Source of the DNA: Gracilaria domingensis
Lineage: Eukaryota; Rhodophyta; Florideophyceae; Gracilariales; Gracilariaceae
DNA length: 64,000 bases
Direction: 5' to 3'
Assembly: GCA_022539475.1 (NCBI GenBank)
Contig: VCMS01000053.1
Location: forward strand, 166,834 to 230,833
In this document: positions 52,700 through 63,424 of the stretch, piece after piece
How the letters are laid out: each line of letters begins with the position of its first letter
Position numbering within the stretch: the first letter of the stretch is position 1
Translations under genes and position numbers: made by a program
The notes under the pieces: generated by a model
Seen by the model: only the letters and a program-made list of their open reading frames with translations
Databases searched by the model: none
What the model was told of the DNA's origin: nothing

Positions 52700-55600
52700 A
52701 TGGATTCCACCGATGTTGGAGAGGAGATACATCCTATCGACATGAGTGCTCCGCCTCCGGCGTTCCATGCATATGTCAGACTTTTCTTGGTTCTTCGCGA
52801 TGCTTTGGCAAACAGCGATGGAGGCCCTGATCGGCCACGGGACGTGGGGTTTAGAGGGTTAATAGAGTTCTGCGCCGAGAACTATAAGGATATTCCGGAG
52901 GCAAGGAAGATGTTTGAGGAGGCCACTAACTCCAAGAACCTGCAGAACTTGACACTGCAACAGCTGCGAAAGAGTGTTGTGAATAACAAACCTGTGGAAC
53001 AACGATATCTTGTAACGAAGCTTCTTGACAAGAAGGACGGGGATGAGGACCAGAGACTGCGCGATTTTTCCTTCTCTCTATGGATATGGGTATATACCTA
53101 CCAGTGCGATGCCTGGTTGGTTATTTCATGACCAGGAGAAAGCACGTTCTGAAGACGACAGTGTTCATCCCACCAACAGCTGTGAACCCATTTGAGGTCG
53201 TTATATACTTATCATGCCTCGGCCGCATAATGGGAGAGAACGACAACATCCGAATGATGAAGAAGAAACAACCGAAAAAGAAACGAAAAGTGAACCATGC
53301 ACCATCTGTGTACATACCCACTTTTACGTCGTTCTCCAAAGACAACTGTGATCGACTGGGATTCGCTATCAGTGAGGTCGTATGGGCATGGAGTTGTTTT
53401 GCGGCTCATCTTGGATACACGAACGTTCAGCATATGGTGAAACCATACATTTACATGAATATGCAGACGTTGAAGTATACGGCGCTAGAGACACGGGAGT
53501 CTGGTTATGCCCCGCCGAGCCAGAGTACTCGATTCAACACAAAGGATGTGCCACAGAGCAGTACTAGTGGATCGGTGGAGACCTTGAGTGATGAATGCGA
53601 TACAAACCTCCGAATACTGGCTAAGGAATTTTTGACAGACCTCGAAACCGTATGCACCCACGATAGCCTCTATAGCTTACGGGCTGATCAGATGAGGAAC
53701 TGGATAGAGTTTTCGGAGATACGGATGGATACCGTATCTGGTTCTGACTCCGGTGAGTTGCCTGCTCGATTTCAGAAGTTTTCGGAGTTGCTATGGAAAC
53801 CGATACAGGATATGCGTCATGCGGCAGGGTTCCATGTCGGCATTCACGCGAAACCTGATATTGAACTAACGAAAACCCCTAGAACTTCCGGTAATGCCGA
53901 ACCTTCTTCGACCAAGTCTGCCCCACCCCCACCTCGTCGAGAGTATATGAACCTCGTGAGCTCCGATAGCGGCGAGTTCGAAAAGCCGGTGAATCTTGCG
54001 GAGCATGAATCTCGGGTTGCCGGTTACAACATCCAAAAGACTGGTATTGAGCCGCCCATGAAGGGGATATCCAGTCTCCTTCGAATGAATATGGACAAGG
54101 TGTGGAAGGGGATGAGAAAGTCACACTTTGTAGCGTACAACTGTGACATGACGGACCTGAGGCACACACACGAAACGTTTGTGAATCAGAGTGAGATTTT
54201 ATGGGGTGAGGCACAGCTTGTCCTAACAGACCCTCCCTTTAACACTCGAAGGAAGAGGAACAAGCGGAATAGTGGTCACGATGTCTTCAGTGAGGAAGAC
54301 ATGATCCGTACGGCTGACTTAATAAGTTCCGCGCTTCGGTCAGGTGGGCACTTCATTATATTCTGTGCCATGGCACAGTTTCATGTGTGGCACAGGATAC
54401 TTTCGGAAACGGCGAGTACGAAAGATGAAGCTGGAAGCGAAGGTAAACCAGAACTCATGCCTTCGTTTAAAGTGGATGCGAATACACTGGTGTTCATCCG
54501 GGATCGCAGTAATGTTGGAGGGAATCCACGGAAGTTTGGGATACAGCCCGTAACGGAGTACGCCGTTCATGGGGTGAAGCGTGGATTGCGACCATCGGAG
54601 GAAGCCAGTCTTACTCCATTTGAGGAGAACAATTTCATTCCTTCTACTTTCCCGGCTAACAGGAATGTAATTGACCGGGTGCCAAAACCGAGAGCGGGGG
54701 AGTGGTTGACATGGAAGGTACATGAGCCAGGTAGTTCAGTACCAGGTGGGTAGTACATAAGACCGGAGCAGAAGTCGAGGGAGTTGATGAAGGAGTTGAT
54801 ATGTCGCTTCACAAGACCGGGTGATCTTGTCATGGACATGTTCGCGGGAACTTTTTCTACGGGTATGGCGTGCCTATCGCTGACAAAGCATAGGAAGTTC
54901 TTGGGGTGCGAGAAGAATAGGCCATGTTTCAGCCATGAGAAGCACCATCTAACGACTCTTATGGCCGAAGTTATTCGCGGGGGAAGAATGACATCCTGGT
55001 TGAACAGGAGGTGGTGGATGCGGCTTCAACGACCTATGAACGGGTTCCACATCGGGACCGAGGTCGGCTTGAATGGGAGGCTCCATTTGGTTACCCCCAG
55101 TACCAAGTGATGCCTGGACATATTATTCAGTTCCTAGGAAGATACTGGAAGGACTGGGACTTTGTCGAGAAGTGTGGACAGCGTACTGTAGATCTTTGGG
55201 AGGGGAAGTACCGAGGAGCTCTGAATCTTATGGATATGCATATGCTGTTGACTTTAGAAGCCAATCGCTATCGCTTACATATAGCATCTTCTAAGATTCG
55301 ACATCCCCGTGCTGGTATGGGGGTGTTCACGGAACATAAGATATTGGCTGGGGAAACTATCTGTCATTTCTATGGAACTTTGGTATACACGGATCTGACG
55401 AACCGGAAGGAAAGACACTTAACGTATGGAAGTGGCTGTCTCGGAGCAACTCCAGTGCGGTACAAGTTGTTTTCTATGATGGTCACTGTGACTGGTACGG
55501 AGTTTCTGCACCTGAGGAACAGACCAGGACAGGCTCAGGATAGAAAGGAGAGCGAAGTCTACATTGTCCCGGCGCCTTTTTGTATCGGGGGCTACATTAA

Positions 55601-55835
55601 CGACGCCGGATATCATGCCGGGGATCCCGATTTATCGGAGCCCCGGTCAAACAGGACTCGAAGTGCTAATGTGCAGGTGGTGGAAGCGAAGTCCGTGATA
55701 CAGTTTAAGTCAGACCTTTCTAACTATGCTCTACTTCGTTGTAGAGCAGTAAGAGAGATTGAGAGGGGCGAAGAGTTGTATTTCAACTACGGAGAGCAGT
55801 ACGCCTGGGACTGGGCTCTGACATTGGAGCAATAG
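52700..55835 (+). pseudogene. DNA amino-methyltransferase fused to SET domain (broken)
   Basis: Three frames give one coherent protein of about 1040 codons. Part 1 (52700-53131) is helical with no known motif. Part 2 (53080-55110) carries VLTDPPFNTRR (motif IV, catalytic DPPF) and, after a TAG at 54751-54753, PGDLVMDMFAGTFSTGMACL (AdoMet-binding motif I) and FLGCEKNRP. DPPF before FAG is the beta-class order of N6-adenine/N4-cytosine methyltransferases. Part 3 (55011-55835) has a SET domain: AGMGVFTEHKI, CIGGYINDAGY, GEELYFNYGEQ. The upstream frame of part 3 joins part 2 at a G-run (54979-54983), one base short. So lesions are a frameshift near 53090-53130, the TAG, and the G-run. It would modify DNA and a lysine on a protein such as histone. 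Recoding is possible but decay is simpler. Confidence 0.78.
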
Positions 55836-56088
55836 ATGAGTTCAGTACCGAATAGAAAGCAAAAATATGCTTGTGAGTGTTGCAGCTGCCTGCAATACGC
55901 GTTGTTGTACATGTACACTGGAGCTCTTCATCTGTAACGGCGATATTTGCGACCCATTGGGCACCTCAAATTCCTAAAAAGCAGGAACTGCGGAGTCTCC
56001 CGGAATATCTGAACCATGCACCCCCCCCCCCTCACCCCTTCCTCCCCCCCCAACAATTTCGTTTCATTACCCCGTTTATCTCCACAAC
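55836..56088 (+). promoter_or_regulatory. Spacer with poly-C tract before the 798-residue gene
   Basis: 253 bp between the SET stop and the next ATG, with a C-rich pyrimidine tract at about 56019-56053 that ends 35 bases before the start codon. Similar C-rich runs are not seen before other genes here. Probably promoter/leader of the following gene. Confidence 0.35.
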
Positions 56089-58485
56089 ATGGGTATAACG
56101 CCGAGAAAGCGAAATAGTACGCAGCGGAACAAGAGTGGACAGAAGAAGAGAAGAGCATCGGATGATACGAATCAGGCTACAAGCACCGCACTTCCTAAAC
56201 GGAAGTCGTCCTCGACAAAGGAGAGAGTCAGTGGACGTCCTTCTACAGGACTCTCTCGCCCATCTCGCAGCGGAGCGTCTTCCGAGATTGCGTCAAGAAT
56301 TCGTGGATCAGCGAACGATGTCGTGCCGTCAAGTGCCGATAAGGCAAATCGTGCATCTGTCTCTGCTCCTCAAGAAGATGAGGTAACTCGGCCCAGCGGG
56401 TCAGGACAGGAGGGCATGACAACTGGAACCGAAGAGGTTCGTATGACACCAAAACCTTCATGTCCCCGGCCGATATCGAAGACCGGAGCTACTGGGGCGC
56501 GGGTTACGCCGCCCAGTGGATCTGGACAACAAGGGACAATGACGAGAAGTCGTGAGAGCCCTAGTATATTAAGATCGTCACGTCCATCCCTGTCTTCTAG
56601 AACTGGGGCCGCTATGAATCGTATCATGCCTCGCAATGGGTCCGGACAAGGGAGAAAGACAATAAGAAATCGAGAGACAACTGATAGACGAGTTACTCCT
56701 CGACCTTCCCCTCTTTCCAGAACGGGGGCCGTTGCAGCTCGTACGAGGCCCAATTCATCTGATATACCATGCCATGGAGGAGGACAGACACGGGAGTTGG
56801 AGCTCGGAGCCGTGCCAAGGGTGGACACAGAACGCCTGCAGCCTCTCGTGTCTAAGGCTATGGCACATGAGGATAGTTCCGATAACGAAATAACACCGAA
56901 TCCTGCGGCATTACCGGGGCCTGTCGCCGAAGAAGCTAGGGAAATAACGGAAGATATCCAAACTGGTGTGAATTCAAGCTCTATGAACAGACCTGATCTT
57001 TTAAATGAACTGAATTGCTTGAAAGAAAAGGTTAAGACGCTACAAGAGGACTTGATGATTCGGGGAATTCTAGTGAAGGTCGCCCAAGAGCAGAGTACGG
57101 CTTTGAAAAAGAGGCTTGAAGAGAAGGATCTAGTCATTGAAGGGCTAAGAAGGGCACTGAAACAGGAGGGAGATAGGAGTGCACGTGCTGGTGAACCTGG
57201 GCAGACAGGTCGAAAGAAGCATAAAATTGAGGTGTGCGACGAGTTTCGAGGGGTTGCTCGAGCAGTGTATCACAACATGCTGACGTGGGCAAGGAGAGAA
57301 ACAAGTGAGCTATGGCTCGAAGGTGAGTCGCTCACCCGAAATTGGGGTAACCGTGCCGAGAAGGTGGAAGACGCAACTGAGAGTGGGGAAGGGCTTATTG
57401 AGCCGGAGGAAGGTGGTTCATACATGGTTCCTAAAAACCCCGTGGAGCTCTTGGGCAGTTTTGGCATGTTCACACCGTCGGTAGAGGGGGAGCCAGATGC
57501 TTTGCTGAAGAAAATGGTTGAAAGCGAGTTGAAGGAGTTGAGCTGGGAAGGTATTAGAAAAGCATCTCTTACCGACAGGTGTATACTGGAACTTTGTGCA
57601 GATATGTGCCTTAGGCAGAGAATTCGGCGGACCATGAGTGACGTTGTGGGCGTTCGTAAGAGAAATACGAGGGATAAACTATTTCTGCTCCTGGGGTACG
57701 ATTTGATTTGGAGAAGAACAAAGCTGGTAGAAGGGAATGCTGACGAACTCACAATGCAGTTGAAGGAAGCGCAGGAGAACATACTGCGTCTTGACGAAAA
57801 TGGTGTACCGAACACTTCATGGTGGAGAAAAGCCCCATTTCTTCGTCTAAAGTACTCCAATGCGGACAATGTCGAGGATATGCCGACGGAAGATCAAGAC
57901 TTGTTCTTCCAAAACCGTGTCGGGGTACAAGTGATGAAAGAGTTTATTGGGTATGATGTGGAAGACAAGGATACGGGCACCTTTTTAGATGGCACAATAC
58001 TGTTGCTCGCACGTTTGGACGCTTGGGTGTTGACGGTTGTGAGCTTTCTAAGTACGGATGTGTCAAGGGGTGGCCAGAGACAGAAACTGTTTACAAAGAA
58101 GTTTGCCGAACTGCTACCTCTGTGTTTAAAGAATGTTCTGGGGGATGTTAGGCAACGTGTCTTGAGGACCAATTCCAGCGAGTTTCATAATTTTGGAACG
58201 ACAACGGAAGATTGGACTAAGGTTCTTGGTAATGACATGAGAGAGGCTGCATTTGGATATCGAATGCCGTCAAACGGAAGACTTTACCTCACTGTGAAAG
58301 AACAATTTTTTATTGACAGTGTGAGCCAAAGATTGGGGTCTATTAGCGATTGCTTCGTTGGTGAATGCGAGGAAGGGGATATGGAGTTCAAGGAAATGGA
58401 CATGAACGATTTCGGAAGTAACACAGGATCACAAGAAAAGGCACCACAAGGTGAACATGTAGAGGATGGAGCCCTTAATGTTTAA
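56089..58485 (+). CDS. 798-residue coiled-coil protein of the transposon, unknown function
   Basis: Intact frame, the only full-length undamaged gene of the element. The N-terminus (1-100) is basic and Ser-rich, suited to nuclear localisation. Residues about 100-245 hold four loose repeats with PSGSGQ and SRTGA wording. About 304-361 is a coiled coil (CLKEKVKTLQEDL, KKRLEEKDLVIEGLRRAL). The C-terminal half (about 380-770) is a folded-looking region rich in Trp, Leu and charged residues (RETSELWLEGESL, FLLLGYDLIWRRT, FGYRMPSNGRLYLTVKEQFF). I recognise no family. Its stop codon overlaps the transposase stop by two to three bases (58482-58485), tail to tail. Conservation in the long copy suggests a role in transposition or in the modification system. 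Confidence 0.75.
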   Translation: MGITPRKRNSTQRNKSGQKKRRASDDTNQATSTALPKRKSSSTKERVSGRPSTGLSRPSRSGASSEIASRIRGSANDVVPSSADKANRASVSAPQEDEVTRPSGSGQEGMTTGTEEVRMTPKPSCPRPISKTGATGARVTPPSGSGQQGTMTRSRESPSILRSSRPSLSSRTGAAMNRIMPRNGSGQGRKTIRNRETTDRRVTPRPSPLSRTGAVAARTRPNSSDIPCHGGGQTRELELGAVPRVDTERLQPLVSKAMAHEDSSDNEITPNPAALPGPVAEEAREITEDIQTGVNSSSMNRPDLLNELNCLKEKVKTLQEDLMIRGILVKVAQEQSTALKKRLEEKDLVIEGLRRALKQEGDRSARAGEPGQTGRKKHKIEVCDEFRGVARAVYHNMLTWARRETSELWLEGESLTRNWGNRAEKVEDATESGEGLIEPEEGGSYMVPKNPVELLGSFGMFTPSVEGEPDALLKKMVESELKELSWEGIRKASLTDRCILELCADMCLRQRIRRTMSDVVGVRKRNTRDKLFLLLGYDLIWRRTKLVEGNADELTMQLKEAQENILRLDENGVPNTSWWRKAPFLRLKYSNADNVEDMPTEDQDLFFQNRVGVQVMKEFIGYDVEDKDTGTFLDGTILLLARLDAWVLTVVSFLSTDVSRGGQRQKLFTKKFAELLPLCLKNVLGDVRQRVLRTNSSEFHNFGTTTEDWTKVLGNDMREAAFGYRMPSNGRLYLTVKEQFFIDSVSQRLGSISDCFVGECEEGDMEFKEMDMNDFGSNTGSQEKAPQGEHVEDGALNV

Positions 58486-61400
58486 GGCTGTACAAGATCA
58501 ACGTGCTCAGTTGGTCCTTCATCTGAATCATGATAGAATCGATTGATGTATAATCGGTGTTGAAACCATTGAAGTGGAGGACAAAAAGGTGGAGCAGGGT
58601 AGTTTGATCGAACAACATGGACAGTTCCCTGTAGTGCAGAAGCCGGAACCATCCCGTACCAAGGAGTTAACTCTACGATAGTCTCCGCTTTGGAATGACC
58701 AGGGAACGGAAGAGTGTGGTTCTTTTCATCGTTTGTAGCCCACCGTAAAGATATGCATTTCAATATGTGGTCGATGTTTGTTGCGGGGGGTAAAACCTCG
58801 AAATACCGGACGAATGCCACCTCTGGTGCGGTAAGTGCAGAATCAAGGAGAGATATTCGAATCAGAGCGACTACCTGGGCAACCCAAGTCTCTGAATCTT
58901 CTCCGCTTACCAATACAGTGGAAAACTTTGGCTTTCTACTGGGACCAAATGCTGGAGAAGCGAAGACACGTTGGATGATGGCGTATTTGGGTCGTCCCAG
59001 CCTAAGTACCTTAGAAGACGAATCGAAGTGTTCAAGAGTCGGAACGAAACCGCCTTTCACGAGGGCCGAATTCACCAGAGTTATCCTTGTCTTTTCTGGG
59101 AAGTATGTAATAGAGTGCTCATCCAGTGTTTCTTTCACGAGACTGAGGAAAGGAGGAAGGGCCTGCTCACCAATTTGATCAAGAATCGACCTTGTGTCCG
59201 TACTTGAGAACATCTCTCTAACAGCAGTCCATGTTTTTGAACTGGACATACTTGAAACACAATGTTGAAGAGCTCGTAAAGTGAAAGAACGCCCTTTCAT
59301 TGCAAACCGAGGAAGCTGTGTGGAAGTTCCTGGTGAACCTGGATTACGCTGGTAAGGAGTATTGCCATTCCATTGCTTTCTAACATGTCCGTGCTCAATG
59401 GAGCGAATAGTCTCCTCCACAGCCGTTGCTGTTCTTCTGGACGTCTTTTTGTAGTGTCTTTTAAATAGCAGGTGTGCATGTTCGTATATGCCTGCGTCGT
59501 AGTACTTGATACTTCGCAGACGGCGAATATCGTCCACGAGATGATCGAGAAGATGAAACTTCAGAGTTCCCAGTCTGGAGGGATTAAAATCCGCCAGAGT
59601 CTTTGTTGCGGAACGCTTGAAGGCTTCAATCTCCGAACTAAGACACAGGAGAGAGCTTTCAGTCCAATACGGGTCACGATTGTATCTGAATAAGGTCGAA
59701 AGCAAGTCCGAGTACTGAGAGAAAACGGTTGTGATTGGGGCAACGTCCTGTTCTCCACAGCATATGTCGAAGAATGCTCCTATGAAGGGAAAGACCATGT
59801 CAAGTGCTTTGTAGTTTTTGGCCTCCAGCATTCCACGGAGACCGTCTTTCGTGAAGATACCATTCAAAGATTTGCCTTTCTCCTGCGTGGAGAAATCGAT
59901 ATGTAAACCTTTGGCAGGAGAATCGCGTTCTATGGCAGCTAGAATTGCGTTTGCATGGTTGAGGAGTTGGGTGCGTATCGTTCGAAATGAACGCGATGCA
60001 GATGTTCCTATTGTGGTGCACAGGGTGTCTGACTGCAGTCTCTCGATTGTGGCCGTTTTTATCAACTTTGAGATGCCGAGATGCAAGTTGTGTAATGGTT
60101 CGAATGAGAACAGACTGTATGGAGACAATCCCGGGATCATTCCAAGGCTTACGGAAGTTTCTAGGAACGAAGGAATGAGAGATATGGAATTTGAACGCAT
60201 CAGAGTATCCACTTGAGATCTCCTCTCCCTCGCACGACGTGGACGTCTTTCCGCCTCGTCTTTTTGTGCATGTTGCAAGATAGCTGTGTATGTCTTTCGG
60301 ATGCTTTTCGTGTGCTTTTGAGAACGTCCGTTGAATGAGGTGGGAATAGGACTGCATAAAGATGAGCGAGGGGCTTTGCATCTATGACACGGGCTTTCCG
60401 TTTTGGTCTCATAAAGAATGGACAGAATGTCCTTAGCCTCAGGAATATCCGCACAATAACTTGCAAGCAGAGGATGACACACTCGACTTAGTTTGTCTTC
60501 GCCGATGAACTGAAAACCTTTCTGCGTGAGATTTAGAATGGGCTCCAGGACTTGACGAAGAGATTCTTGAAGGATTTGCATCCTGGACTCGCGTAGAGAC
60601 TTGCTAGAAACGAATGGCATTGCGTCTGCTTCAGATGCGGAAACCTCGATCAGTGTGGTAGGGAAGTATGCCACTACTGTGAGGTCATCACGGATACACT
60701 TACGGCGAAGCTCGTAGGAGAAGTTGAGAGAGGTGAAGAGGATAGGCGGTAACCGATGTTTGCTTTAGAGTTGTTGAAGACTTATCGGTGTATACCTGCA
60801 GAAGACCTACGAAAGATTCACTGTAACTTATTTCTTGGGAGTACCACACTATTCTACTATCCAAAGAGCCCATGACCATTTCCTTAAGTTTTGAGGTGGC
60901 GTCTCTTGCGAGAGAGCCGGACATGGGGTGAGATATTTTCGTGGAGTGGGTCTGAGGTATAGGGTGGAAGAATGTGTTTTCGTTGTTAGCCAACTGGAGC
61001 TGTTTCACAAGTGTCTGAAAGGGTTCTCTCGTGTAGACGGTGGCGCTGAACTTACATCCTTCTGGCGAGACAGTTCTTCGATTGAAACCGTCCTTTGAGG
61101 CGTATCGTTCGAAAATGGCGTTCTTCAGTTCTGTACAGCGCTTGGAACTTGTTATGGTCTCGTTGAATCGCTTTTGCGAGAATCGCGGGTCCCGAAGTAG
61201 CCCAATTAGCTCGTCAGCCTCACGATGACCAAGGTTGGAAGCTACTGAAGCCAGACAAACCGTGAGATAATCCATATGCAAATCACCGAGGGTCTCCTCA
61301 GAAGGCACTGGGCGGCAACTGCTTCCGTGTTCTCGCTCTAATGACGCGTGACCCGGGGAAGGAGAAACACAATGCAAAGTGTCCGGAATGAGAGGGGCGC

Positions 61401-61656
61401 ACGGAGTGGGGTCGACGATGTCCTCGGACACCGGAGGCTCGGGAAGGCGACAAGGGGCAGTGACCGTTTCGGAAGATGCGGGCGCGGGTGCGGAAAGCTT
61501 GAGACGCTTGCTTCTCCGAATGGGCCGGCTATTGTCGTCTTCCAGCGCTGCTTTCAGACGAAACGGGCAATGGTTGACATGCTGTTGAAGAGATAAGACT
61601 CCTCGGCGAGTAACGAAGGGGCACCCACGCTTCTTATGTGTACAGTAGTAGACCAT
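58482..61656 (-). pseudogene. KDZ/Plavaka-like transposase, long copy, +1 shift in core
   Basis: Part 1 (60700-61656, from ATG 61656) starts with a zinc finger C5-x6-C12-x13-H26-x3-C30, then a low-complexity linker and the start of the core with VYTDKSSTTLKQTS, the expected first catalytic Asp region. Part 2 (to 58482) continues from NFSYELRRKCIRDDLTVVAY and has PCHRCKAPRSSL, FEPLHNLHLGISKLIK, FHLLDHLVDDIRRL and YDAGIYEHAHLLFKRHY, the pattern of Plavaka/KDZ and related CACTA-like proteins. The parts are one base out of register at about 60730 (CTCTCTCAAC), identically in both element copies. Either a shared lesion or recoding. Total about 1040 codons. Part 1 otherwise stops at 60700. Confidence 0.75.
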
Positions 61657-62349
61657 GGGAAGAAGAAATGAACGAGAAACGACGACAAAGACTGCAAGGG
61701 AAGGGCGTCCGAAGGGAGAAGGAGGTCGAGCGACAGTCAATATCGACGTCTTGCTCAGAACGGAGAATATATTTTGAGTTTAAATCACGTGCTTTCGTTC
61801 AAAAAGGAACGTAGGTACACGTCGACCTCAACACAAGAATGTACTTCTCGTATTATCTACCACTGGTTATAAACCTGTGGTTTCCCAACGTTGTACGCTG
61901 TACACTTGTCCAATCTCGCACAGAAAAATAAATCTTTTCCCTCCGCCGCCGCCCCCGCCCGTCCGACGTCCGACCTTTTGTTACCTTCGTGATCCGTGCC
62001 ATCCTCGCGTTCTACTCCGCTCCGTCGTACTTTTTCCCGCCCTCGCACTCGCTACGAAGTAGCGTGCGGAGAAAGAGAATGAAGTACGCTTCATCTCTGC
62101 TTGATGGATTCCATTAAGCGGACATGAAGCGTACCCCATTCTCTTTCTCCGCCCTCGTCGGACGCCTCCATAAAGCGGACAGCATCCGTATCTCACGGAT
62201 GTATTCCGTGCAGTCTTTCCGTGCAGTCTTTTCGTACGTGCTTCCATATCCTTCTACGTATCTTTGTTCTAAACTAACCAATCCTCACCACGTCTTTTCG
62301 CGCTCTGCGACATGGAAACGGCAGGAAAAAGGCTTTGGGTTACTTTTGC

Positions 62350-63235
62350 GAGTTACTAGGTCCCTCACTTTTCCAGCGCAACGTTTCTGTTTTGGTTTAT
62401 CAATGGTACGTTCCATCGCATTTCAAATTTATCCAACGGAGCATTGACTAACTTATGGATACTTTCTGCTTGCGTATACAGGTAAACGACCAATTTCATT
62501 TCGTCTCTCAAGATCGATGCCTGACTGTTCGGGATAGGCGATTCTGGTGCTTGGTTGGGACATAGGCTGCTCTTTCGTTTATCGCATCTTGCGGTATGTT
62601 TGCTGCATGGGCATTCTTGGTGTCCTTGCTTGTGAGTTCTCGCTTCGACACCTTTCGCGCTTTACGATGATGGTGGGCTGGTAATCTAACCGATCCCTTT
62701 CCTGCTTCTTCTTCCGTTTGCGAGTTACTAGGTCCCTCGAATTTTCTAGTGCAACGTTTCTGTTTTGCTCTTATCAATGGTACGTTCTATCGCATTTCAA
62801 CTGTATCCAACGGAGCATTGACTAACTTATGGATACTTTCTGCTTGCGTATACAGGTAAACGACCAATTTCATTTCGTCTCTCAAGATCGATCTCTGGCT
62901 GTTCGGGATAGGCGATTCTGGTACTTGTTTGGGACATAGGCTGCTCTTTCGTTTATCGCATCTTGCGGTATGTTTGCTGCATGGGCATTCTTGGTGTCCT
63001 TGGTTGTGAGTTCTCGCTTCGACACCTTTCGCGCTTTACGATGATGGTGGGCTGGTAATCTAACCGATCCCTTTCCTTCTTCTTTTTCATTTTGCGAGTT
63101 ACTAGGTCCCTCGACTTTTCTAGCGCAACGTTTCTGTTTTGCTTTATCAATGGTACGTTCCATCGCATTTCAAATGTATCCAACGGATCATTGACTAACT
63201 TATGGATACTTTCTGCTTGCGTATACAGGTAAATG
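62350..63235. repeat. Tandem repeat, period about 374 bp (long copy)
   Basis: Unit starts (GAGTTACTAGG) at 62350, 62722 and 63096; same family and same number of units as 47279-48165. Between the transposase start (61656) and here lie GC-rich leader DNA and GCGGACA-containing segments with no gene. Confidence 0.8.
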
Positions 63236-63274
63236 ACTTTTGATGCGGACGTAGCTCACGAGTTGCAGGTGCAG

Positions 63275-63424
63275 GTTCCTCAAGTAGGGAACCATGCATC
63301 TGGGCATGGTTCCCTACATGAGGAACGGAGAGGATGAGGCGCTTCGCGCCTCATCCTCTCGGAGTGCGTATTTGTTCTACCGATACAGCCGATGGTGGAG
63401 TGCAGTCTGCGGCATCTGCCGCAG
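63275..63424. repeat. Three consecutive strong hairpins (long copy)
   Basis: 63275-63326, 63328-63360 and 63407-63424 repeat the three hairpins at 48205-48355, with all stems kept; the only length change (one base) falls between hairpins two and three. Confidence 0.82.

Noticed and set aside
60676-60703. 27-base GT-AG intron (GTAAGT...CACAG) joining the two transposase parts
   Set aside because: Removing 27 bases does not restore the register, and 27 bases is too short; a +1 shift upstream fits the protein wording better.
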